A stretch of DNA of 64,000 bases from Clostridia bacterium (lineage in GTDB: Bacteria > Bacillota > Clostridia > Oscillospirales > CAG-382): NCBI GenBank assembly GCA_017399965.1, contig JAFQAP010000016.1:144894-208893 (forward strand). The letters are read 5' to 3'. The position numbers were made by a program, and so were the translations under genes. Below the pieces are notes generated by a model. That model ran no database searches, was not told the origin of the DNA, and was given only the letters and a program-made list of their open reading frames with translations. How positions within the stretch are numbered: the first letter of the stretch is position 1; each line of letters opens with the position of its first letter. Shown here in pieces: positions 52,076 to 60,884 of the stretch.

Positions 52076-52579
52076 ATGGCAGAGATCAAAAAAGTTTTCA
52101 AGGAAAAAATCCCAAATATGCGTTTTATAGGCAAGAAGTACGGAGAGTTTGGTCATTGGGATGAGTTCTGGGCAAACGATTGGTTTGGAATTCTTGAAAA
52201 AACGATGGGCGGACCAGATGCTATACTCAACATTTGGGAAAACGGCGGAGGATATGTTGGTCTTGAGCATTGGTCTCCGGAATCCGTTTTTGAATATTGG
52301 ATCGGTATGTTTACACCTGCCGAAACTTCTGTTCCCGACGGTTTTGAATATAAGGATTTTGCAGGATTATCTTTAGGCACTTGCTGGATATACGGTTATG
52401 AAGCTGATATTCACGATACCTCAGCGTGCCAATCTGAAGTGGTTAAAAACGGTATGATAATTTGGAAGGACGAAAACGGAGGCACTTGGTCATTTGAAAA
52501 TTGCCTTTGCCCTAGATACACTACACCCGACGAAAACGGAAAAATTATTCTGGATTATTGCTATTTTGTGGAGAAATAA
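52076..52579 (+). CDS. Stand-alone GyrI-like ligand-binding domain protein
   Basis: The 167-residue protein resembles GyrI-like/AraC effector-binding domains, with aromatic-rich FGHWDEFWANDWFGILEK and GLSLGTCWIYG. It has no DNA-binding part. Such domains bind drugs or other small amphipathic molecules. It begins two bases after the AraC gene, so it is co-transcribed, and may sense or sequester the same ligand as the regulator. Confidence 0.8.
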   Translation: MAEIKKVFKEKIPNMRFIGKKYGEFGHWDEFWANDWFGILEKTMGGPDAILNIWENGGGYVGLEHWSPESVFEYWIGMFTPAETSVPDGFEYKDFAGLSLGTCWIYGYEADIHDTSACQSEVVKNGMIIWKDENGGTWSFENCLCPRYTTPDENGKIILDYCYFVEK

Positions 52580-52580
52580 A

Positions 52581-53627
52581 ATGAAGTTTCAAACGCATAT
52601 AGATTTTCTTATCGAAAATGCTTGCACAAGCATTAAATTTCTTGTTCACCGAGATTTTCTTAAAACGCCTATAACAGAACCGTTTATGCAAATAATGCGA
52701 AGCGAGATATTGGAACAAGAAAATATTAAAAAACACCTTGCTTGCCAACATCCGGACGGTTGGTTTGGAGAAGAACTTCACGGCGGTGAATACGGAATGG
52801 AGCGCTCTATCGGCACTCTCTTGAACGCGGGCGTTGAGATAGAGCACCCGGCTATTCAAAAAGCTATATATGCTCTTATTACTCCTGAAATTGCATCACA
52901 GCATAAAAACTGGTTTCACGGCGGCGATGGCTTGGATGCAGATGGTCGTGGCGGTAATAATGCGATTATAGCATCAATTCTCTCTTGGGTGGGATATGAT
53001 GAAAGCTACCCTGTATTGGCAGAACAGATTGGGCTCTCTTGGGAACATGTAGAAGCTGTTCTTGGTTATAAATCTGTCGATGATTTTACCAAAAAAGGAA
53101 AAAACGAAAGATATTATAAACCTTTTGCACGCTTCCCCGGCGCAAATCACATTGGGCTGCTTAACGCAACAAAAAGTTGGCGAACCGAAGAAAAAATGAA
53201 AATTGCAAAAGCTTCGATGAAACATGCTTATGAATTGATGAAGGATTTTGATGAATTCATAACCTTTAAAAAGCCGAAAGAATTCGGCGGCAGCGTAGTT
53301 GGTCCCTTTAACTATAATTGGCGGGCGTTGAAGCCAGTTGATGAAAAAAAGTTTTATCAGATAATCAACGATCCATACAACTTTCAATTTGCTTTTTGGC
53401 TCGGCGCGGTATCCGGTGTTCCCGAATGGGTCAGACAATCGGATGAAACATATTTGGTTTTAGCCGATTTTTTGGAAAAAGAGAATAATCTCGACGCTAT
53501 CCCCGACAGAGTGTTTAGTGCTTTCCGCAGAGTATCCGGTAAAGAACCTAATTACAGAAAACGCTCCGCTGCAAAATGCGATTTGACTTATGCTTTGTTG
53601 CGTGCAATCTGGAATGTTGTTGACTAA
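52581..53627 (+). CDS. Unrecognised protein, paralogue A of a tandem pair (348 aa)
   Basis: The soluble, helical protein begins FLIENACTSIKFLVHRDFL and contains HPDGWFGEELHGG, KSWRTEEKMK and FGGSVVGPFNYNWR. The helical repeats with DGWFG-like turns recall alpha/alpha-toroid proteins (prenyltransferase/terpene cyclase class), but no catalytic DxDD or zinc set is evident. It shares N-terminal, PxG(W/Y) and WRTE motifs with the next gene. It starts one base after the GyrI-like stop. No function is assigned. Confidence 0.65.
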   Translation: MKFQTHIDFLIENACTSIKFLVHRDFLKTPITEPFMQIMRSEILEQENIKKHLACQHPDGWFGEELHGGEYGMERSIGTLLNAGVEIEHPAIQKAIYALITPEIASQHKNWFHGGDGLDADGRGGNNAIIASILSWVGYDESYPVLAEQIGLSWEHVEAVLGYKSVDDFTKKGKNERYYKPFARFPGANHIGLLNATKSWRTEEKMKIAKASMKHAYELMKDFDEFITFKKPKEFGGSVVGPFNYNWRALKPVDEKKFYQIINDPYNFQFAFWLGAVSGVPEWVRQSDETYLVLADFLEKENNLDAIPDRVFSAFRRVSGKEPNYRKRSAAKCDLTYALLRAIWNVVD

Positions 53628-53638
53628 GGAGTGTTTTT

Positions 53639-54769
53639 ATGTTTACAGATAAATATGCGAAATCCATATCTTTTCTTTTGGAAAATGCAAGAGATGTAAT
53701 TAAATACCGATTACATAAAGAGATACTCTGTGACTTGACCGAAACCAAGGAAAATGAACTTTTAGAAAAAGTAATGCAAACACCTGACTATAAGTTGCTT
53801 TTAACGCATGTAAAGCCGAATGGGTATATAGGTATCGGTATGCATTCATGGGAAAAATTCAAAGCTTCGCCCTTAGATGACGGAGAAAATGCGGCAAGAT
53901 TACTGCATAATTACAGAATTCCCAAAGAAATGCCAATCGTCAAAAACTTTGTGAAAGCACTACGAGACGATAAGATTTTGGAAGAAGAGTTTTCGTACTA
54001 TAATCCTGAAAAAGTACGTTTTTCCACAAGAAGTCTAGGAATAAACAGCGGGTCAACCCTTGATGTAACAATATATACTTGTCAGGCATTACTCGGTTAT
54101 GGCGATGATCTGGAAATGAGGCATTTTGTTGATGCTTCTTACAATGCCTTTATTAGCTTACTTGATTATGAAGATTTAAATGTGATTGCAACATATAATC
54201 CGAATTTGAAAAGAAAATACAATTATCCTGTTGTAACGCCTGATACCTATTTTCCATGCCAGTATCATTTGGAAACTTTGGCAAACACTCAATGTTGGCG
54301 TACAGAAGGAAAAATAGACTTAATCGCAAAGGCCATTGATCACCACGACCGTATAACAAAAGATTTTGGTGGCTTTGCCGTAAAGATAAACGGCAAGCAA
54401 GTGGGACCGGGCTGGGCATATATGAATCCATTCATTCCCTTGTCTTTCCCACAAAAAGTGCCAAACCAGAGAAAAACATTGACAGCACTCGCCAAAGTCT
54501 GCGGTGATAAGACACAAGTGGTTAAAGAATCTGTTGCAACATTAAATGAAATGCTTTCGGAAGACGGAGTACTGCGCACATCATTTTCATCTTCATATGA
54601 AAAGAGTCGCTTTAAAGACAATTTCAAAAGCGGTCATCCTTATGTTGAAATCGGTCTTGAACCTGACCATAAAAAAGATACGGCTATTTGGTGTGAACTT
54701 ACTTTCTGGGCGGTCGAGTTTCTGCATATATTACATTTGATCAAAAAAGAAAACAAAGAGTCTGAATAA
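53639..54769 (+). CDS. Unrecognised protein, paralogue B of the tandem pair (376 aa)
   Basis: Paralogue of the preceding product: FLLENARDVIKYRLHKEIL at the N-terminus, VKPNGYIGIGMHSWEKF, TQCWRTEGKIDL and KQVGPGWAYMNPF line up with it. It is soluble and helical. The conserved WRTE-x-K and the aromatic turns suggest a shared fold. AAGGAGTGTTTTT precedes the ATG, 11 bases after the previous stop. The stop codon lies inside the operon terminator. Confidence 0.65.
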   Translation: MFTDKYAKSISFLLENARDVIKYRLHKEILCDLTETKENELLEKVMQTPDYKLLLTHVKPNGYIGIGMHSWEKFKASPLDDGENAARLLHNYRIPKEMPIVKNFVKALRDDKILEEEFSYYNPEKVRFSTRSLGINSGSTLDVTIYTCQALLGYGDDLEMRHFVDASYNAFISLLDYEDLNVIATYNPNLKRKYNYPVVTPDTYFPCQYHLETLANTQCWRTEGKIDLIAKAIDHHDRITKDFGGFAVKINGKQVGPGWAYMNPFIPLSFPQKVPNQRKTLTALAKVCGDKTQVVKESVATLNEMLSEDGVLRTSFSSSYEKSRFKDNFKSGHPYVEIGLEPDHKKDTAIWCELTFWAVEFLHILHLIKKENKESE

Positions 54770-54780
54770 ACAGGCTCTTT
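54755..54780 (+). terminator. Terminator of the AraC-paralogue operon
   Basis: AAAGAGTCTG and CAGGCTCTTT pair (one G-U), enclosing the stop codon of the last gene. Confidence 0.8.
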
Positions 54781-54796
54781 TGCATTATTTATATAA

Positions 54797-55264
54797 TTAT
54801 AACTTCTTTTCCATAATTCTTCTTTGCGTTGTCATGCCGCATTTTTCATAGAATGGGGTGGCACTTCCGTCAAATTCCCATACGTTCAGTTCAAATGAAC
54901 GGCAGTTTAAGGATTTTGCATATTCAAACAGATATTCCATAAACCCGTTTCCTGCGCCTTTGCCTCGGGTTTTGGGGAGCAAATAAAGATCGTCAAGATA
55001 AAACACAGTGCGGTCTTTTAAAACCGGATCGTTTTTGATCTCTTTATAATAACAAATTGCGTATCCGAGTTTTTCACCGGATTCTTCAGCAACAAAGATA
55101 TGAATATCCTTTTCATTCAGCATTTTTTCTATATCATCTGCTGTATATTTTCCGCCGCAATTTTTAAATATGTCTGCCCTGCCTTTTGCATGAAGAGAAA
55201 GAATATCCTTTAAACATTCGGAAATAAATAAGCAATCTGATTTTAAAGCTTTTCTGTATACCAT
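54797..55264 (-). CDS. GNAT family N-acetyltransferase
   Basis: The 155-residue protein has the GNAT core LDDLYLLPKTRGKGAGNGFM (R/Q-x-x-G-x-G/A) and a C-terminal FYEKCGMTTQRR. It is divergent from the GH2 gene. The substrate is unknown; no link to the preceding operon is evident as it is on the opposite strand. Confidence 0.88.
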   Translation of the reverse strand: MVYRKALKSDCLFISECLKDILSLHAKGRADIFKNCGGKYTADDIEKMLNEKDIHIFVAEESGEKLGYAICYYKEIKNDPVLKDRTVFYLDDLYLLPKTRGKGAGNGFMEYLFEYAKSLNCRSFELNVWEFDGSATPFYEKCGMTTQRRIMEKKL

Positions 55265-55309
55265 AGCGAAAACCTCTTTTCAAGCATATTATAACACTTA
55301 AATTTGTTA

Positions 55310-55338
55310 TTGACAACCCCGGAAAAAGGATATAAAAT
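55310..55338 (+). promoter_or_regulatory. Promoter of the GH2 gene
   Basis: TTGACA (55310-55315), 17 bases, TAAAAT (55333-55338). Confidence 0.8.
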
Positions 55339-55367
55339 AAAAACACAAAATAAAGGAGAAGCGTTTT

Positions 55368-57056
55368 ATGGTTATTAACAAGATACCGAGAGCAGAGCAC
55401 CCAAATCCTATGTGTATAAGAGACAGCTGGCACAATCTTAACGGCGTTTGGGAAGCTGCTATCGATAATGAAAAAGTACTAAATAAAGACAGCGTTTTCC
55501 CGCTTAAAATAAACGTACCTTTTGCGCCCGAAAGCACACTTTCCGGAATCGGAAACACGGATTTTATAAAGAGAATTTGGTACCGCAGAACCCTTAACGT
55601 AAGCACTGCCCACAATATGCGCGCGTTGCTGAATTTCGGCGCATGTGATTACGAAACCACGGTATGGATAAACGATACACAGCTTGAAAAGCACTACGGC
55701 GGACAATCCTCTTTTACATACGATATAACCGAATATTTAAATGACGGTGAAAACGTTATCACTGTCTGCGCCGACGATGATACTTGTTCGCGGCTACAGC
55801 CCAGTGGAAAGCAATCTATGCTTCCCCATTCTCACGGATGCTACTATACGCGCACTACGGGTATCTGGCAGACTGTATGGATGGAGTTCGTTCCCGAAAA
55901 ATACCTGCATTCCTTTAAGTTTTATCCCGATGCGGCAAACGGAAAAGTGCGTGTTGAAGTGGTTGCCGATGACGAAGTCGAAGTTCAGCTTTATTGGCAT
56001 GGCAGGCTTTGCGGTTACGGCAAAGGAAAAGATACTTTCGAAATCAAACTAACCGAAATACATTTCTGGGAGATCGGCAAAGGCGGAGTTTATTACGCAA
56101 CTATCAGATGCGGAAAAGACAGAGTGCTTTCTTACGTCGGACTCCGCAGCACTGAATTCAAGGACGGAAAATACCTGTTTAACGGTGAGAGCGTGTTCCA
56201 GCGTCTTGTTCTCGACCAGGGCTTTTATCCCGATGGAATTTACACCGCCCCCACAAAGGAAGCTCTTGAAAATGATATCTTGATATCCAAGAAATGCGGA
56301 TTTAACGGAGCGAGATTACACCAAAAGGTGTTTGAACCCCTATTCCTTTATATTTGCGATATGCAGGGTTACATAGTTTGGGGAGAATATCCCAGCTGGG
56401 GCGTAAGCGTTGCTGATGACGAAGGAAAAGATGCCTTGCTTAAAGAATGGAAAGAGGTTATCGACAGGGATTTCAACCATCCCTCGATTATCGGCTGGTG
56501 TCCTCTCAACGAAACTATGTATGATCCTATGAATGATCAGAATTCAGGTGAGAAGCAAGGGGAAAACACAAGAGAAATATACCATTTTACAAAGGAATAT
56601 GACCCTACCCGTCCTTGCATTGATGCAAGCGGCGGTATTCATTACGAAACAGATTGCTACGATCTTCACGATTACGAGCAGGATCCTAAAGTGTATTCCG
56701 AAAGATACGATGCTTTTGCAGACGGCAATCCCCTTTATGACGTTTATAAAGGCAGACAAAACTATGACGGTACCCTTCCCGTATTTATGAGCGAATACGG
56801 AGGAACAGCAGTTAATCCCGAAGAAGGTGCTTGGGGATACGGAAGCTGTGCCGTAAGCGCCGAAGATCTGGTGGAAAGGTTTACTTCCCTTGCCGACGTA
56901 TTGATGCGTAATAAACGTATATGCGGTCTTTGTTATACACAGCTTTATGATATCGAGCAGGAAAGAAACGGTCTGTTTACTTATGACAGACAGCCCAAAG
57001 CCGACCCCGAATTATTTAAAAGTGCTTTGAACAAAAAAGCTGCAATAGAAGAATAA
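55368..57056 (+). CDS. Glycoside hydrolase family 2 protein (beta-galactosidase/glucuronidase-like)
   Basis: The 562-residue enzyme has the jelly-roll N-terminal domain (SWHNLNGVWEAAID, FGACDYETTVWIND), an immunoglobulin-like domain and the TIM barrel. The acid/base is Glu382 in CPLNETM and the nucleophile Glu476 in MSEYGG. It lacks a signal peptide, so it acts inside the cell, and it is short for the family. The codons for residues 15-20 include a 17-base match to the Tn5 mosaic end. AAAGGAG precedes the ATG. Sugar specificity is not clear. Confidence 0.9.
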   Translation: MVINKIPRAEHPNPMCIRDSWHNLNGVWEAAIDNEKVLNKDSVFPLKINVPFAPESTLSGIGNTDFIKRIWYRRTLNVSTAHNMRALLNFGACDYETTVWINDTQLEKHYGGQSSFTYDITEYLNDGENVITVCADDDTCSRLQPSGKQSMLPHSHGCYYTRTTGIWQTVWMEFVPEKYLHSFKFYPDAANGKVRVEVVADDEVEVQLYWHGRLCGYGKGKDTFEIKLTEIHFWEIGKGGVYYATIRCGKDRVLSYVGLRSTEFKDGKYLFNGESVFQRLVLDQGFYPDGIYTAPTKEALENDILISKKCGFNGARLHQKVFEPLFLYICDMQGYIVWGEYPSWGVSVADDEGKDALLKEWKEVIDRDFNHPSIIGWCPLNETMYDPMNDQNSGEKQGENTREIYHFTKEYDPTRPCIDASGGIHYETDCYDLHDYEQDPKVYSERYDAFADGNPLYDVYKGRQNYDGTLPVFMSEYGGTAVNPEEGAWGYGSCAVSAEDLVERFTSLADVLMRNKRICGLCYTQLYDIEQERNGLFTYDRQPKADPELFKSALNKKAAIEE

Positions 57057-57094
57057 TCACCCCAAGAAGCCTTACGGCTTCTCGGGGACCCCGA
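57055..57094. repeat. Reverse-oriented copy of the dispersed hairpin repeat
   Basis: ATCACCCCAAGAAGCC, loop TTAC, GGCTTCTCGGGGACCCCGA matches the reverse complement of the 8184 units with one loop change. It begins at the GH2 stop codon. Confidence 0.85.
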
Positions 57095-57103
57095 CAAAAA
57101 TAT

Positions 57104-57137
57104 ACACCGTAGTCGAAAAAACTACGGTGTAATTTTT
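57104..57137. terminator. Terminator between GH2 and glyA
   Basis: ACACCGTAGT (57104-57113) pairs with ACTACGGTGT (57121-57130), followed by AATTTTTTG; both convergent genes can use it. Confidence 0.88.
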
Positions 57138-57147
57138 TGTTTGGTTT

Positions 57148-58389
57148 TTAGTTGTTCTGCGCTATAAGGTCTTTTATAGCTTCATCAATTCTGTGAGCAA
57201 CCTTAACAAAATCCTCTGCGGTGAAGCCGCGGGTGGTTTCGGGAGCAGTACCGATACGGATACCGCTGGTTTCATAAGCAGAACGCTTTTCACCGGGTAC
57301 ACAGTTACGGTTAAGGATTATACCCCGTCTTTCAAGCTCGTTTTGAACCGCAAGACCGGATACATTATTGGGTGTAAGGTCAACGAGGAACAAATGATTG
57401 TCGGTTCCACCCGTAACTACCTTGTAACCCATTTTAATAAATTCATCGCACATAGCTTTACAGTTTGCAACTACGTTTTCGATATAAGTCTTATACTCCG
57501 GCTTAAGACATTCAACAGCGCTTACAGCTTTACCTGCGATAACGTGCTGTAAAGGACCGCCCTGTGTTCCGGGGAATGCCGCGCTATCTATCTTCTTCGC
57601 ATATTCCTTCTTTGCAAAGGTAAGTCCGCCGCGTGCGCCTCTGAGAGTCTTATGAGTAGTGAGAGTTACAACGTCGCAAACACCGAAAGGTGTGGGATGA
57701 ACGCCCGCAACAACAAGACCTGCGATATGAGCTATATCTGCCATAAAGAACACGGTGTTGCCGGTTTCGGCGGTATATTCGTCTATAATATTTCTGATGC
57801 GCGCAAAATCAATAATACGGGAATAGGAGCTTGCACCCGCAACAACCAGCTTGGGGTTGTACTCACGAAGCTTTGCGGCGATATCATCGTACATAATAAA
57901 TCCTTCATCATCAACTTCGTAATGAACAAAGTTATAAAGCTTGCCGCTGTTGTTTACGGGAGAACCGTGGGTAAGATGTCCGCCGTTGGCAAGAGACATA
58001 CTGAGCACGGTATCACCTTTGGTAAGGAATGCGGTGTATGCGGTAAAGTTAGCCTGAGAACCGCTGTGAGGCTGTACGTTTACATGGTATGTTTCGGTAA
58101 CACCAAAAACTTCAAGCCACTTTTCGCGGCAGAAAAGCTCCATTTCGTCAACAACGGAACAGCCGCTGTAGTAACGCTTGCCAACCATACCTTCGGAATA
58201 CTTGTTGGTAAGACAGCTTCCGGTAGCCGCCATAACAGCGGCGCTGGTAAAGTTTTCGCTTGCGATAAGACAAACGTTATCGCGCTGACGTTCAAGCTCT
58301 TTATTAATAATTGCTGCAACCTCGGGAGAAGAAGCGGCAACAGTTTCGGTTACGCTCGAAAGGTAATTGAGATCGGTTTTGCTGTACAT
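57148..58389 (-). CDS. glyA: Serine hydroxymethyltransferase
   Basis: GlyA interconverts serine and glycine and supplies methylene-tetrahydrofolate. The 413-residue PLP enzyme has VTLTTHKTLRGARGG with the cofactor lysine, MADIAHIAGLV and SGSQANFTAY. ACGGAGGAAAGA precedes the ATG. It follows guaB by 25 bases, so one-carbon supply and GMP synthesis share an operon. Confidence 0.97.
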   Translation of the reverse strand: MYSKTDLNYLSSVTETVAASSPEVAAIINKELERQRDNVCLIASENFTSAAVMAATGSCLTNKYSEGMVGKRYYSGCSVVDEMELFCREKWLEVFGVTETYHVNVQPHSGSQANFTAYTAFLTKGDTVLSMSLANGGHLTHGSPVNNSGKLYNFVHYEVDDEGFIMYDDIAAKLREYNPKLVVAGASSYSRIIDFARIRNIIDEYTAETGNTVFFMADIAHIAGLVVAGVHPTPFGVCDVVTLTTHKTLRGARGGLTFAKKEYAKKIDSAAFPGTQGGPLQHVIAGKAVSAVECLKPEYKTYIENVVANCKAMCDEFIKMGYKVVTGGTDNHLFLVDLTPNNVSGLAVQNELERRGIILNRNCVPGEKRSAYETSGIRIGTAPETTRGFTAEDFVKVAHRIDEAIKDLIAQNN

Positions 58390-58414
58390 TCTTTCCTCCG
58401 TGAAAAAACGAGAA

Positions 58415-59911
<1,497 letters not shown>

Positions 59912-59976
59912 TTAGTTAAATAGTTTCCGTATTCAATAAAAACAAACAAAAATCGATAAATGTTTGTATTTGATAT

Positions 59977-60005
59977 ATAATAACACAGTAATACCTTTTA
60001 GTCAA
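59977..60005 (-). promoter_or_regulatory. Promoter of guaB-glyA
   Basis: TTGACT (60000-60005), 17 bases, TATTAT (59977-59982) on the minus strand. Confidence 0.75.
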
Positions 60006-60034
60006 TGAAAAATTTTCACAAATAAGGAGAAAAA

Positions 60035-60832
60035 ATGAATGTCTTTATAAGACGAATAAACTATTTTGTAAAAAGAATAGGCAAACACAATCTGTCTGCT
60101 TATGCGGCTCAGTCTGCTTTTTTTGTGTTGCTTGCTTTCTTTCCCTTTTGTATGATCGTTTTGGAAGCTCTTAAGTATCTTCCTTTTGATAAAGAGGAGT
60201 TTACTTCACTGATACTATCGGTTGCTCCCGCATCAATAGGGCCGGCGGTAAAAAACATAATAAACGAGCTTTACGCGAAGCAGACAAAGCTTATCCCAAT
60301 ATCTGCTTTCGCTGCACTATGGTCATCTTCCAAAGGAATATATTCACTTATGCGGGGACTGAACGAAGTGTACGAATGCAACGAAAAACGAAACTATCTC
60401 AAAAGACGGACATACGCAATACTGTATACAATCGTGTTTATTGCCGCGTTGGTATTTACGATAGGACTAATGCTTTTCGGCGAATGGTTTATCGAAGCAA
60501 CTATAGTAAAATTCGGTTATAAAGCATTGCTTGTAGCAGTAAAAATGATAACCCAATCTGCCGTTCTTACTGTCTTGTTTGCGATAATATATCATTTTCT
60601 GCCTGCTGAAAAGACCAAGCTTTCCGTTCACCTTCCGGGGGCTGTGCTGTCTGCATGCGGATGGGTAATTTTCACCGAGTTATATTCAATTTACGTGTCT
60701 TTAACAGACGCAGATATTTACGGTTCGCTCAGCACGGTTATGCTTACAATGCTGTGGCTGTATATCTGTATGTATATCCTCCTTATCGGAGGTGAGATAA
60801 ACGTATCTCTGCAAAGGATCCGAAACGGATAA
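60035..60832 (+). CDS. YihY/BrkB (UPF0761) family membrane protein
   Basis: The 265-residue protein has six membrane segments and family motifs AAQSAFFVLLAFFPFCM, AALWSSSKGIYSLMRGLNEVYE and MLTMLWLYICMYILLIGGEIN. Once called ribonuclease BN, members are membrane proteins of unknown function. AAGGAGAAAAA precedes the ATG. It is upstream of a separately promoted surface protein gene. Confidence 0.93.
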   Translation: MNVFIRRINYFVKRIGKHNLSAYAAQSAFFVLLAFFPFCMIVLEALKYLPFDKEEFTSLILSVAPASIGPAVKNIINELYAKQTKLIPISAFAALWSSSKGIYSLMRGLNEVYECNEKRNYLKRRTYAILYTIVFIAALVFTIGLMLFGEWFIEATIVKFGYKALLVAVKMITQSAVLTVLFAIIYHFLPAEKTKLSVHLPGAVLSACGWVIFTELYSIYVSLTDADIYGSLSTVMLTMLWLYICMYILLIGGEINVSLQRIRNG

Positions 60833-60836
60833 CATC

Positions 60837-60864
60837 TTGACAACGCTCTATACTGTGTTATAAT
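60837..60864 (+). promoter_or_regulatory. Promoter of the GHL10 protein gene
   Basis: TTGACA (60837-60842), 16 bases, TATAAT (60859-60864). Confidence 0.85.
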
Positions 60865-60884
60865 TGAGAAAACGGAGGTGCCTT

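Noticed and set aside
55368..55430. Chimeric joint at the Tn5 mosaic-end match
   Set aside because: Protein homology appears continuous across the match (PRAEHPNP, then IRDSWHNLNG), so a chimera is not supported from sequence alone.
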